Assembly: GCA_028554795.2 (NCBI GenBank)
Contig: CM068827.1
Coordinates: 142,191,251-142,255,250, forward strand
Reading direction: 5' to 3'
Source: Sinohyriopsis cumingii
Lineage: Eukaryota; Mollusca; Bivalvia; Unionida; Unionidae
Length of the DNA stretch: 64,000 bases
Below the pieces are notes generated by a model, which was given only the letters and a program-made list of their open reading frames with translations, searched no databases and was not told where the DNA came from. A program made the translations under genes and the position numbers. Below are positions 12,895 to 25,320 of the stretch, piece after piece; the stretch's first letter is position 1, and each line of letters begins with the position of its first letter.

Positions 12895-14207
12895 ACGCTT
12901 TTCTAAAGATAAATTTCCAGGTCATTTCCAGGGTTTATCTAGGATGAAATTAATTTTTTCAAGGTTCACATATGACTATTACTGAATGGAATTAAAGAAC
13001 ATTTTTGATTATAAAACATGCATTTTTTAAAATCTAAATATGTTTCTCTTTCAAGACTCTCTAAAACACCTAAGTCAGAAAAGGTCGATCATGTACAAAA
13101 CCACAAAATGTATCACACGAAGTGAATTTGATTATATTCCTATAAATTGGCATGTAAAGTAATTTCAACGTACAGAATAGAAAACCTAACTTTGCCTTGC
13201 TGACCTGCTTTATGTTGCTACGTGGAAACAACATAATGAACATAAATTAGTTTTGTTTCCTCTCAAACCTTTAATTATAATCCTAGTACAGTATTTAAAA
13301 AACCCAATAAACGCAAATAATTAAAATCTTGTCTTGTGACGAAAAGAGTTTAAGCCTGAATTTATCTGTGTCAATAAAATCATTATTTTCAATATAACTT
13401 TTCAAAATTGGAACTGATGAAAATGAAACAGTTTCTTGCAATAAATATTAATTATTTATTTTCAATTTCATATAACATCCATATATTAAATGTGATAATA
13501 CCTCATTACTATGTGACGCTTTACGTTGTTATTTTTCTTTGCTCATGTGTATATACTGTGTACTTCGGATGCAACGGTCACACCACAGCCCTCATTAACA
13601 TATCTGCATTCATGTGCCACATGACTGGGATTTCCTTGCCTCAGTCCAAACCCCAACATAGATTCTATATATCTTGTCTTTCAGCCGATTAAAGACACAA
13701 TGATTTTAATACTCACAATTTCTCAGAAACATATCGATTTCATGCATGTATCAGTCGATCTAACAACGTTTAAAATTTCCTAGGCCATCTGTAAGCAGCT
13801 ATGCTTTGCCACCACCATGTTGGCCTCTTGTGAAGCTAGAATGGTTTTCATACCTTTCATGTAAGTAAAAATATGGATATCGAGCTGACTTTGAAAATAA
13901 AAGTGCACTGGACAAATCTAATCCACTGAGTGTTTGGACTGACTCACATTATGTTTACTGCAAGCATCCAAATGTACCATACTGCACCCTCCAAATATTA
14001 TGGTTAGAACTTGATAAATTTAACTCATGATCAGTTTAATTACGACTCAATTAAGTGACTGTTTTGAGTGTCACGTGGTGGTGGAAAATTCTCAGGTTTT
14101 TCCTGATTTTCATCAATATTTGTGAAATTCAACGACTTTTCATGATCGGGAAATGTTTTTAATTTCTCCCTACTTTTCCCTGATTTCCTGGTAGCATGGG
14201 AACCCTG
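12895..14207. mobile_element. hAT-like non-autonomous element (candidate)
   Basis: The left end CATGGTTCCCACGC and right end, read on the minus strand as CAGGGTTCCCATGC, form imperfect terminal inverted repeats of hAT style. Subterminal 'tttccaggtcatttccagg' and 'tttccctgatttcctgg' are also inverted. The expected 8-bp target duplication is not convincing (atttctaa versus ttctcagt). No transposase frame was found. Confidence 0.4.
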
Positions 14208-14665
14208 TTCTCAGTATAGGTACTTTAAAATAATCAAGAAAAAATTTAAAAATTCAAAGTTTAAAACTGGACTTTATATTTGACAGGACTCATAAGTCAT
14301 GGAGCACAAAACTCAATTACACACTCCATAAACATAGCAAACTTCTAGTTTTCTGCATCACCTGATGCAAATTTTAACCAATCTAAATGATTGTTACAAA
14401 GGTTTTATACAAATCTTTACTTAAGAACATCAATCATACATAGTTTGTCTTTAGGTTCCAAAATCAATCTATTATCATGTTTCAGGAAACATTTGAAATT
14501 AGCAGACGTAAATTACCACTAGTAACTATGATAACATAAATAGCAACCAATATTACATCAACTTTATATGAACATTATTATCCACACCAGACCAGACAGG
14601 TAGTAGTTTGTTATTTCACAGAATAATCAGGTGTGAGAAGGAAAAGAAAGGTGCAAGAGTCTTAC
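14208..14665. other. Intron flank of exon m, nothing recognised
   Basis: A+T-rich non-coding sequence downstream, in gene sense, of the last exon seen. Confidence 0.4.
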
Positions 14666-14751
14666 ATTGTTTGGAATAAATCCTTGTAGGCCGTGTCCCC
14701 ATGACCTCTGGTTATGAAGTAGTCCAACCGCTCTATCATCTCTTTGGCAAC
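14666..14751 (-). CDS. DOCK3/4: DOCK exon m (most 3' in window), 86 nt
   Basis: Acceptor ttttaccatgcag and donor gtaag flank 28 codons plus 2 nt. IERLDYFITRGHGDTAYKDL matches 'lidkLD.l...GkGDe.Y.eLf' of DOCK3/4, followed in the family by the DHR-2 lead-in. It leaves in phase 2. The next exon is not found in the remaining 14.6 kb. Confidence 0.9.
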
Positions 14752-15039
14752 CTGCATGGTAAAATGGGTCTGAATGTAACTTGAGAAAATTAAAACCAAA
14801 AAGCACACTGCATTGTTTGTAACTTTTCATCTCTTTTTAATTTTTTTGTTCTCTTAAACAGATAAAATCATTACTATTTTCAGGCTTTAATCCTTATCAA
14901 ACACTTTGCTCCTATTGAAATATTTTTAATTTCCATACTTAACAATGAACACAAAATTGCACTTGGTAATTTTTCTTATTATTGTGACAAAAACAATAAA
15001 ATAAGAGTAACATGAATGGCACTAATATTATACGCCTGC

Positions 15040-15720
15040 TCCATGCTTAATAGTTCTCTAAAAGGCACAGGTAGGTCATGATGGACTAATGGATACCAAT
15101 GACCTCGACCTTTGGTACAGGTATGCAGTCTTGAACTGTACTTAGTGTGTAGAAAACCATTATTTTCTTATTACATATACTTTGACTGTGACCTCTGACC
15201 TTTTGACCCCAGCATCGATAGGTTTCTTTATTACCCTAATTATAAGCCATCAAAAAAGAACAAAATTTAATCTGCAGAATCCCATTCTTTGTTGAACCAT
15301 AATAACAATGACCTTTGACCTTTTATTACCAAAATCAAGATGCCTCTTCCATACCTTAAGAGCAAGCCCTTTGGAAAGATATGTGGCATAGAACTAAAAT
15401 TATGCAAAAAACATTTTTGTCTTCAGTCATATTGACCTTGACCTTTGACCCCAAAACTGTTAAGTTTCTTCTTTACCCTGAGTGAAAGCCAACCACAAAG
15501 CTTGGTCCAGGTCTGATGCAGTACTAATGTTATGCAGCCAAAGTGACCGTAAGCTTGAACTTCTGATGCTGATATTAATATTCTTTCCACTTATCCCAAT
15601 GAAAGCCAAACACAAAGTTTGGTAACTGTACATGTGGTAACATATTACACTCAGCCTTAAATTGGGTCTATAAAACATAATAAAAAAGTATGCAGAAAAG
15701 CATAAATATGGTGATTGTTT
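15040..15720. repeat. Mollusc-type 'tgaccttgacctttgacc' dispersed repeat
   Basis: Internal subunits of roughly 110-120 bp carry 'tgaccttgacctttgacc', 'tttcttctttaccctgagtgaaagcca' and 'caaagcttggt'. A second copy is at 47.3-48.1 kb. No terminal repeats identified. Confidence 0.6.
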
Positions 15721-15968
15721 AGTCATTCACATTTTTGTATCCTATTTAAATGATGCTTTAATCAGCAGTCTCCCTAGCTGAGAGGACCAGTGAACCCTCG
15801 CAATGGGCCAATGGTCCCCTTTCCTACATAAAAGAATGCATAATTACAACAAAAAAATGAGCCATCTGAAAATCTAAGGGGTCAGAAGAAAATTTAATGG
15901 ACAGAATATCTTTCAGCACTGCTTCTGAAGCAAAACTAAAATTATACTTCAACAGTCATATAGGGGGT

Positions 15969-15970
<2 letters not shown>

Positions 15971-16040
<70 letters not shown>
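15971..16040. repeat. (TA)n microsatellite
   Basis: About 35 uninterrupted TA dinucleotides. Confidence 0.97.
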
Positions 16041-16044
<4 letters not shown>

Positions 16045-17135
16045 GCAAAACTAGAAATGTGTCCACATGACACAGTTGTCCATGCCAATATGGCGAAATT
16101 AAAAGGTCAAAGATAAAAAATTGCCATAAATTGTAAAAGTCTGCAGCAAAATAATGAAATCTTCAAAAACATAAAGCCTCATACCAAATATGGTTTTCAA
16201 TACATGATGTCCTTTAAACATTACTGAGCAGAAACTAAAGGACAATTTCAAAAGTCAAACAAGGGCCACAATGCCATAAAAATTTGCCAGAAAACAGTAA
16301 CACTCAAACTTGACCTAAGTTTTCTTAACATCTTAACAAATCAGATTCTTTTTAAATCTGTAAGTCCTTTTACTGATACTGAGCAGAAACAAAATTGATA
16401 GGCAAAGTTGTAAATCAAACAGGGGCCATAACTCCATAAACATATGCCTGATATCAGTGAAACTTGAACCTGACCTAGGTATTTTAACTTGAGAGCATCA
16501 TACCAAATTTAATTTTATCAATGAAGTCCTTCAAAAAGTAACTGAGTGGAATGAAAAGGACAAAGGTCTAAATAAAACAATGTGTATACCTCTGTAAAAT
16601 GTTTTCAGAAAATAGTGAATGTCTTCCTAATGTAAAACCTGATACTAAATATAATTTAATCCATGAAGTCATTCAAATGTTACCGAGTGGAACTGAAAGG
16701 CCAAATCTGAAATAAACCAGGTGCCATAGGTCTAAACCAGGTGCCATAAGTCTGAAGCGATTTCTCCAATAATTGAAAATCAAACATAACCTAGGAATTC
16801 TTATTGTGAAGCATTTTACCAACACCTATTTTCAGTCTAAGAAGTCCTTCAGAAGTCATTCAGAAGTTATTGAACTGAAAGGATATTAAAAAAAGGACAT
16901 AGTTCTAAGTCAAACAAGAGCCATAACTAAAATTTTGCTAGAAAAAGGTCAAATCTGAACTTGTCCTAGGTCTTCTGAAGTAATACATTATACAAAATTT
17001 GGTTTGAATCCATCAAGTCCTTTAAAAATTACTGAGCAGAAATTAAATCTGCAAAACATGAGTGGTGTGAGATAATGGGGACAGGATAGATAAAACAGGC
17101 AACACAATATGTCCCCTCCAGAGTTATGATGGGGA
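16041..17135. mobile_element. Mollusc-type 'gggccataactc' dispersed repeat, ~1.1 kb
   Basis: Repeated internal blocks of 'caaacaagggccataactccataaa', 'cttgaacctgacctaggt', 'ccatgaagtccttcaaaa' and 'actgagcagaaac'. It ends with 'acaatatgtcccctccagagttatgatggggacataaa'. I recognise this as a non-coding element type common in bivalve genomes; its class is not determined here. Confidence 0.6.
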
Positions 17136-17146
17136 CATAAATATAC

Positions 17147-18465
17147 TGTATGTTTTGGCCTATAAGTCAATGTGAAACTACAAGTCAAAGGGGTAGGTAC
17201 TGTAAGAGCCATTTTTTGCCCATACTCAAATCCAGATGAAACTTATATAAACAAATATGCCCCTCTCTCTTCCTTCAATATGTATATGATTTTTATCCAG
17301 AACTACTTTTAATAAACGAAATTAACAATTAAATTGTCTAAACTTTTCTTCTCCATTGCGGAACCTATCTTCATGGATTATAAATTATGCATATATTTCC
17401 ATATTCGGTTTGGTTGATTACCTCTGATACCTAGTTTCATTTTCATTTAAAATGCTTTGCACAAGAATATGTTTAGTGCTGACTTCTGTCGTATTCTTGC
17501 CAGAATTGTGACAGAATAGATAACCTTGGTATCTGTTGATCATTTTTCATAAAAAAATACTTTGTACATTCAAAAATGGCTGTTTCCTGATGCTGTGTAT
17601 AGAGATGAATAAAAATGTTTAAAATATCAGCGATGAAAGCGGTTTTGTTTAATCATCATTTGGGAGAAAAGATTAGTTTATATTATTAATGTGAGAGAGA
17701 GAGAGAGTGAGAGTAAGAGTACAATAGCTGTAAACTTTACAGTGTGCAAGGCACTTGTCCAACTTAGGATATCAGTTTTTATACATTTATTATCAGTGAA
17801 CTGGCACTAGTTTCTAATTATATCTGGAATGGATGGTATGAAAAAAAAACAAAAATTACATTAAGACTGATTAATACAAATGTATTTGTTCCAGTGTACA
17901 ATGCTTCCCTTATGCATGATGTTATCACCGACATCATTTGGTGAAATTTGCTGTTTTTGACAAACATATGAACAAAATTAAATATTTATTTCATGGTTGC
18001 ACTGTTCCATATGTATCGTAACAATGTTACAGTAAACATGTATTAATTTTACCATATGTCAAAATTATTGATACGTTCATTATAGGAGAAACATTAGAAG
18101 TAGTTAATACTTGACCACTGTAGAGATTCAAGGTATTTATGAAGACTGATGCGCTCTAATATGCTCATTTTTCGCATGGTCCACATGCAGCAGTCAAAAC
18201 AACATTCTAGTAAAACGTTGCTCACACCAAGTTACATTTTAGCACAATATGGCCCTTTTACAGCCAAATGTGATGTCATGAGCATGTGCCTATGATATCA
18301 TATCAAATAACTTTTAAAAATCAATTGCAATTTTAAGTTTTTCAAAAACTGATACATTTTTTGTCATGATAATATCAGATCAATAACTTTTTTGAAACTT
18401 TGTGAATTTTTGGGTTACAAAGAGGCCTTGCAGTACCTACCCCTTTGCTAATGTAGAGTTTAAAA
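17147..18465. mobile_element. TIR element of the 'cctataagtca' type, ~1.3 kb
   Basis: The left end (ttttggcctataagtcaatg then caaaggggtaggtactgtaag) and right end (cttgcagtacctaccccttt then gctaatgtag) are inverted over about 35 bp. The interior has no recognised transposase. The left end resembles those of the element at 49796-51492 and of the palindromic MITEs. Outer limits are approximate. Confidence 0.5.
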
Positions 18466-18937
18466 CAAAGCCAGATTAATACCTTAGCTTCGTTAGTTTT
18501 GCTGGTAACTTTCGTTTTCATGAATTAATAGCATCACTGTATGCTATTCCAGATTAATGGAAAACTGCTGTCATTGCTGCTGGCATGCTTTTTCTCAGTT
18601 TCATTTGCAGTGTACTTTGTCACTCAGAATTAAATAGTCAAACTCCATAAGTATGTCTGTTGTATACACTTTTACCCCTTTACCTCATGCAAGCATCTTT
18701 GGACACCTCTACTCCATTTGCATGGAAGCGCCTTTTGACGCCTCTACAAGATTCGCATGGAAGCGCCTTTTGACGCCTGCTGTAAACATCAGCCATTTTG
18801 GATAAAATGGTACACACCTCCATGTAAGTTATTCCCATATTGGGTAAAATGGTACACACCTCCAGGAAGAAGAATAAATTGTACACTGCATTTTACACTG
18901 ATTACTTAAGTTCCAGTAACTTAAATCATGTATTCGT
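18466..18937 (-). mobile_element. Intron with one end of the 'tttacctcatg' element
   Basis: 18672-18860 reads tacccctttacctcatgcaa, then two copies of 'catggaagcgccttttgacgcct' and 'gctgtaaacatcagccatttt'. This is the reverse complement of 28541-28672. Confidence 0.5.
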
Positions 18938-19050
18938 GATCTTTACGATGTGTAACATGATCTTTACGATGTGTAACATGATCTTCAAGATGTGTAACAT
19001 GATCTTTATGATGTGTAACATGATCTTTAAGATGTGTAACATGATCTTTA
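18938..19050. repeat. 21-bp minisatellite
   Basis: About 5.4 copies of gatctttacgatgtgtaaca plus t. The unit is a multiple of three, so frames stay open on both strands (MIFKMCN-like repeats); these are not genes. Confidence 0.95.
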
Positions 19051-19212
19051 ACTTGGTGGAAATTGGAGATGACATGGTAATATGCCAACACTGAGACAGG
19101 ACACCAAATGAACTTGTATATACCGTAAATGGAATCAAACTCAAAATTGCAGATGTGCAAAGTGAGCAAATTAACACTCCATTATCCAAGTTATTTAAGT
19201 TATGATACATAC

Positions 19213-19361
19213 CCTCTCAAAATTTCCCCACTGTTTGCTGTCAGACTCTATCATATCAAAGAAGATTGGCATGGTGGCCTTGCGAACCTCCATTTCAGGG
19301 ACCAGGGTCAGTTCCAGGAAAGGACCAATTAGTGAAGGTATAAACTGCTCCTTATTGGCAC
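19213..19361 (-). CDS. DOCK3/4: DOCK exon l, 149 nt
   Basis: Acceptor tctcttgtag and donor gtatgt flank 2 nt plus 49 codons. FIPSLIGPFLELTLVPEM and VRKATMPIFFDMIES are strongly conserved DOCK signatures just upstream of DHR-2. Enters in phase 1, leaves in phase 0. Confidence 0.94.
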
Positions 19362-19493
19362 CTACAAGAGAAATGATATCACTTCTTTAGCTCTAACACC
19401 TCTAGGATAAAAGGTATTAATGGTTATTTTACTTATATTAATTTACTCATAAACTACATAAATTGATATGTCTTGACACAAAGATCATTCAGT

Positions 19494-20005
19494 GCACACA
19501 CACACACACACACACACTAAGGTGTTTACATACACGATGTTTTACATATCCCTAAGGTGTCCACATATTTGAGGTTTTACAAGTTCATAAGGTGTTTACA
19601 TATGGATTTTACATGTCCCTAAGGTGTTCACATATTTGAGGTTTTACATGTTCCTAAGGTGTTCACATGTGACATTTTACAATTCCATAAGGTGTTTACA
19701 TACAGAAGATTTTACAAGTCTCTAAGGTGTTCACATGTGTGAGGTTTTACATGTCCCTAAGGTGTTCACACATGTGAGGTTTTACAAGTCCCTAAGGTTT
19801 TTAAATAGGTGACATTTTACAATTCCACAATATGTGTTTCATACATAAGATTTTACATGTCCCTAACGTGTTCACATGTGTGACATTTTACAAGTCCATA
19901 AGGCGTTTAAATATGTGACATTTCACAGGTTCCTAAGGTGTTTACATACATGAGGTTTTACAGGTCTCTAAGGTCTTCACATATGTGAGGTTTTACATGT
20001 CCCTA
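19494..20005. repeat. (CA)n followed by ~36-bp minisatellite
   Basis: A CA tract (19494-19518) precedes about 13 degenerate units of 'cctaaggtgttcacatatgt' plus 'gaggttttacatgtc'. Diverged copies reappear near 20165 and 20205. Confidence 0.85.
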
Positions 20006-20319
20006 GGATTCTCAACAGACATTTACCTTCAGGTTTCGATGCTTAGAATTTAAAAGTGACACATTTTTAACACATGGAAATTCCAGACTGTGCATTTTTA
20101 TGACGCATGTTGATTGGGACTGGAGCATCAGTCAAAATACCCCCAATTACCTCCTTAATTTCATACAGAGGTTTTACATGGTACAAGAAGTTGAAATGGA
20201 GTTCACATACCTGAGGTTTTACAGCATAAATATATATTTTCAATGTGATGTTAACTTCTGCTGTTTCTCAACATAAAGGTTAAATAATATTTCTAAATTT
20301 TTATCTATATTACCCTATA

Positions 20320-20560
20320 TTATTCATGCACAGGTAATAAATGCAAAAAGTGCACCCATTATTTACCTGGTCCTTTTGCACAGACCTGTTATGAGATATC
20401 ACTTTTTGTTGGCAGAGACAGGTTTTACTGCATATCAATAGACAGGTTTTACTGCATATCAATAGACAGGTTTTACTGCATATCAATAAAGGCATGTTTT
20501 CACTCCTAGTTCCAGAGGCATGATACTGTGCACCCAAAAAAGTTAATAATAATTATATAA
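20320..20560. repeat. 'acctgttatgag' foldback fragment with 24-bp triplication
   Basis: The segment acctgttatgagatatcact then gttggcagagacaggtttta resembles the end of the Tigger-like element at 25321. At 20417-20488, gacaggttttactgcatatc plus aata is repeated exactly three times (72 bp). Confidence 0.7.
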
Positions 20561-20783
20561 TTTTATTAGAATAGTCTTTTATAATTAAGATCTGTGCAAA
20601 GTCACTAAACTTTTATAACTACCTTACAGTTTGTACTTCGATGCACAAATAAGATTTAATGGCAACAGACACAAAGAATGGTTCTCAATTTTGAGTCTGC
20701 TGAATTAACTTTTTGTGCTGATTTGTTTTTCTTCAGGGCCTGGGCCAACTGAATTGCCATAATGGAGGCAATAGTTATGTTAC

Positions 20784-20842
20784 CTAGAGATGTCCATGAT
20801 GTCTCTATCTGGATTCCCATTAAAACTCTCATATCATGGTAC
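20784..20842 (-). CDS. DOCK3/4: DOCK exon k, 59 nt
   Basis: Acceptor ttattgcag and donor gtaaca flank 1 nt, 19 codons and 1 nt. YHDMRVLMGIQIETSWTSL matches 'YgDMRv.mG..i...W..LG' of DOCK proteins. It leaves in phase 1; Gly is completed by exon l. Confidence 0.9.
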
Positions 20843-21050
20843 CTGCAATAAAAGACAACTTTTTATTATAATTAGATTTAAATACCTTGGAAATGTTATA
20901 TAATTTTTTGGCACACCTGTCTTTAGTACATCTTATATGTTTAATATACGTACTTAGTCAAACAACTACAGACTTTTTTATGCTTTTTTATCTGCCATTT
21001 AGTATTACACAGGAAATCCTATTGCTCTATAACACACAAGGCACATGTTG

Positions 21051-21261
21051 CCATATGTACTTGCTTATATGTCCAGTCAAACTGCAAGCAACAAAGATCC
21101 TGATCTATCACATCATAACACACCAACAGATCAGGGTCTACGTTGTCTGTTCTACTGATTACTCTGAACAATTCCACAGACCCAGATCTGCTGGCACATT
21201 ATGCAGTGGAAGATCTGGATTGGTGCCATTTGCAGTTGGACTCATAGGCAAGTACTTATGG
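21051..21261 (+). mobile_element. Palindromic MITE, complete copy
   Basis: Left end ccatatgtacttgcttat and right end ataggcaagtacttatgg are inverted. Internal inverted repeats carry gatcctgatctatcacatca and acagatcagggtct. Confidence 0.75.
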
Positions 21262-21264
21262 TAT

Positions 21265-22383
21265 ATTCTTTTACATTTGACTCAGCATTCTTAGTCCATA
21301 AATTGACAACTGCGCTGACATAATACGACTGTGTATTTGCTGCTCTAATGGATGCATGCATAAATGTTTTCATTGGCTGCAACGTACACATATATCATAC
21401 AATGAGCTTTGAAAAGGAAAATCCTAGCAACCAAAAACAACATACCAACAGCAGAAGACATTAAATTAATTTTAAAGGAAACAAATCATTATATTCAAAG
21501 TTCAATAAAATGAGAAAAATGTTGACAGAAATCACTTTATAAATAAGAAAGTTATTGTTCTTTGATATGAAGAATAACCAAGGAAATTAAATATTGCTGG
21601 GTTGGTTTTATGTTTATTCTGCTTGTAATAAAACTCACTGGATATACTGACAATATAAACCTATTTTACCAAGTCATATATATATATATATATATATATC
21701 ATTTTACATTCACAAAAATCGGATATAAAATCATGTTTTTAATATGCATGGACTGTACGCTCTTAATGATTTAAGTATGTTTTTCACCAAGTTTAATAAA
21801 AACTAATGAGCCCAGTCAATTAAATGCAGGATCACCTCATTAATGTGCATTGATCTCACTGTGAATTCCTGTTAAAATTATATTAGTCCATATTCCAAGT
21901 ATGTTCAAAATCTCAAGGGTGGTACTAAGCTCAGTTAATCAGATGCACAATCATGCCAATGACTTGCAAAATCAAGCTCCATGATCTTGATGATATAAAC
22001 CCATCATTCAAATTTATCAGAATTGGTTTAGAAATATGGTCTCCACATTGGTAATAAACTCAGCCAATCAGATACAAGATTGCCACATTAATATGTAATG
22101 ATATTTCTCATATTCAAACTCATCTGGGATCTTGATGATATAAACCTTTATTCCAAGTTTGATCAAAATAGGGCCAAAAACATAACTTTCAGAGTGGTAA
22201 TACGCTAATGTTGACAAAAGGACAACAGACATATGACAGACAACTGACAATCGATGATGGGTGCAAGGCCATACCCAAGGCTAATTGGCTTACAGCTAGG
22301 CGAGTTAAAAACATAAATTTGTGAATTAATGTACATTTGAAAACTCTCAGCTGGTGAAATGTGGGTCGGTCCATTTATCCTAC
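21265..22383. other. Intron with (TA)n and a mollusc-type repeat
   Basis: A TA tract lies at 21675-21699. From about 21780 to 22315 there are ~130-bp subrepeats ('tcatgatcttgatgatataaacc..attcaaatttatcagaat'). The stretch ends with 'gacaacagacatatgacagacaactgacaatcgatgatgggtgcaaggcc', similar in style to bivalve repeats ending in gacgacgg-like runs. Class undetermined. Confidence 0.5.
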
Positions 22384-22484
22384 CTTTCTTTGATTTTGTC
22401 CTGCTTGGCTTCAGAGTACTGATCGAGCTGAAGGCTAGGCTGAGTCACAAATGCTACAGCAAAATTGAAGTAGAGACTCCACAA
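22384..22484 (-). CDS. DOCK3/4: DOCK exon j, 101 nt
   Basis: Acceptor ctccttccag and donor gtagga flank 33 codons plus 2 nt. [16 protein letters not shown] and [10 protein letters not shown] match the DOCK segment 'yF.lAvaF....sLQLe.fs.aK..Ki'. It leaves in phase 2, and Arg is completed by exon k. Confidence 0.92.
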
Positions 22485-22816
22485 CTGGAAGGAGACAGTG
22501 AAAAGTCATTTTAAAACAGAAGTAACACAAAAAAAAACATTGATTCTCCTCCGAACAGTGTTATGAATAATCAGCTAATTGACTTTACATGCTTTCACTT
22601 CAAATCAATATTACTGTCCAAGGTCCCATTTACAGTGTATCATTCCACTATTCTAGAATGGCTGAAATGATGTTAGGTGTGGCACAGCAGCAGAAGTAGG
22701 TTATTTAGTGCAAAGACAATAAGAGTAAACTGCATTCCTGCCTTCCCCAAGGACACACTATGGTAGCTGACCTCAGGCTGACTAGATGGTAGGATTTGAA
22801 CCTGTACACTTTTGGT

Positions 22817-23063
22817 TGTTGTTGTTGTTGTTGTTTAACGCCATTTTTCAGCACATGATAGGCTATACATGGCGGCCAGTATTAACGGTGGAGGAAGAAC
22901 CTGGGAAATCCCCAGAAAGAACCACCGACCCTCAAGAAGCTACTGGCAAGCTTTCTCACATACCCACATTGGCCGAATCCGAGACTCGAACCCACGCAGA
23001 CAGAGGTGAGATGGCAGTGATCCGTAATGGAGAGCACTTTAGACCACTCGGCCACTCGGGGCC
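22817..23063 (-). mobile_element. tRNA-related SINE (family 1), full length, 16-bp TSD
   Basis: Flanked by direct repeats CCTGTACACTTTTGGT at 22801-22816 and 23064-23079. On the minus strand it runs from gggccccgagtggccgagtgg (A box), through ggttcgagtctcgg (B box) and the conserved body, to gcgttaaac and a (caa)n tail. The tail is seen as the (gtt)n at 22817-22836. Confidence 0.93.
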
Positions 23064-23099
23064 CCTGTACACTTTTGGTCACAAATCTTATACATTAGC

Positions 23100-24039
23100 C
23101 ACTGGATGCAGGTTCAAATGATGCAAGAAAGGATGTTCTTGCTCATACATGAAACAGATAAAACTAAGATAAAAATCTACAACTCTAAAATCTAGATAGG
23201 GAGCACTGCGGTTGAAGCACATCTGAAGTAAATTTGAAATCCTGTATAAAATTCAATATGCAATAACCCATATTATTAATATAGCAACAGGGGAATTTCA
23301 GAAATCCTCTTATCTCTGATTGGCTAGTCAGGATCCATCTGATACACCTGCATATACTGTAACATCATAGAAACTTCTAGAAGCCCATTTTACTACTGGG
23401 TATATTTCCCTCAAATTGCAGTTGTTTACCATATGCATTTGCAAGCAGCTTTCCATGCCATTACACTGAATGTGTAATGGCAAGGAAAGCTGCTTGCACT
23501 TAAATCTGGAAGCAGCATCCAGATGCACTCAGAAGTGAGAGAGGTTTTAAAGCTATTCAATGGAAAACAAAACTCAGAAAATGGTGGGATGTTCATATTT
23601 GGGTAAACTAAAATGCACACCCACACCCCTCCCAAATATGGCAAAGGCATGGTACTTGAGATGTTAAAACATACTGTAATTGGTTTTCATCAGTACAGTC
23701 TGTTTGTATGTATGTCTGTCTGTCCATCCATGTCTTTCCATCTGTATGTATGTATGTATGTATGTATGTAGTGTTTTATGGCATCTCAGCACATAAGCAG
23801 CTATGTACTGCAGTCTAAAAATAAAGTCTGAAAAATGTAAAAATGAATTGCACAAAACTTAAGTAAAACCCTTTCAAATAAATGCAAAACATTAAGTACA
23901 AGATAAAATATAAAGATTTTTTAGATTCTGTAAAAATATATAAAATAACTAAAACAAGTAACACAGGCAAAATCCTTAGAACATGGGTCTAAATGAAAAA
24001 GAAAAGAAATAAATAAAAGTGGCAATGATATAACTCAAT
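23100..24039. other. Intron with long hairpin and (TGTA)n
   Basis: A near-perfect 27-bp-stem hairpin lies at 23440-23498 and a tetranucleotide (tgta/tgtc) tract at 23700-23771. Nothing coding is recognised. Confidence 0.6.
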
Positions 24040-25190
24040 TAAACCAAGACCATCAATACATCTGTGTTACTGAATACACAGGGCAGAGTTTTGCCAATTC
24101 AACCATGACCATCAATATACCTGTGTTACTGAATACACAGGGCAGAGTTTTGCCAATTCAACCATGACCATCCATATACCTGTGTTACTGAATAGTCAAT
24201 TCAGAGTAATGTCAATTAAACCAAGACCATCAATACATCTGTGTTACTGAATACACAGGGCAGAGTTTTGCCAATTCAACCATGACCATCAATACACATG
24301 TTACTGAATACACAGGGCAGAGTTTTGCCAATTCAACCAAGACCATCAATACACATGTTACTGAATACACAGGGCAGAGTTTTGCCAATTCAACCAAGAC
24401 CATCAACACACATGTTACTGAATACACTGGGCAAAGTTTTGCCAATTCAACCATGACCATCAATACACGTGTTACTGAATACACTGGGCAGAGTTTTGCC
24501 AATTCAACCATGACCATCAATATACCTGTGTTACTGAATACATAGGGGAGAGTTTTGCCAATTCAACCATGACCATCAATATACCTGTGTTACTGAATAG
24601 TCAATTCAGAGTAATGTCAATTCAACCAAACCATCAATGTACCTGCATTACTGAATACACAGGGGAGAGTTATGCCAATTCAACCATGATGATCAATATC
24701 CTTGTGTTACTGAATACTCAATTCAAAGTAATGTCAATTCAACCATCATGAATATAACTATGTTACTCAATACACATTGCAGAATTATGCCAATTCAACC
24801 ATGACCATCAATATACCTGTGTTACTTAATATACAGGGCAGTTCCATGCCAATTCAACCATGACCATTCATATACCTGTTACTGACAGTCAATTCAGAGT
24901 AATGTCAATTCAACCATGACCATCAATGTACCTGCATTACTGAATACACAGAGTTATGCCAATTCAACCATGACCATCAATATGCTTGTGTTACTGAAAA
25001 CTCAATTCAAAGTAATGTCAATTCAAGCAAGACCATGGATATAACTGTGTTGCTTAATACACAATCCAGAATTATGCCAATTCAACCATGAACATCAATA
25101 TACCTGTGTTACTTAATATACAGGGCTGTTCCATGCCAATTCAACCATGACCATGGATATACCTGTGTTAGTGAATAAACAGCACAGATT
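24040..25190. repeat. 59-bp satellite array, ~19 copies
   Basis: Units of aaccatgaccatcaatatac plus ctgtgttactgaatacacag plus ggcagagttttgccaattc. Two sub-variants alternate: 'acacagggcagagttttgcc' and 'gtcaattcagagtaatgtc'. This gives higher-order structure. Shorter units keep frames open for about 90 codons on both strands. Confidence 0.93.
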
Positions 25191-25320
25191 TATGCCAAAA
25201 GTCCTTGTTGTGAGGGAAAATTTATCATAGTCAGAAGTTATGAAAACCTATTATAAAATTAATTCAAGTTCAAAACAAGACAGTCTAGTTATTCCACCAA
25301 AGGCTAAGAACAATACATTA

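Noticed and set aside
20887-21294. 135-codon plus-strand open frame
   Set aside because: Its second half runs through a palindromic MITE and the first half has no recognisable similarity; no gene evidence.
24230-24545. Open frames with repeated VELAKLCPVYSVT or EYTGQSFANST peptides
   Set aside because: Artefact of the 59-bp satellite with 57-bp and 60-bp variants; both strands are open.
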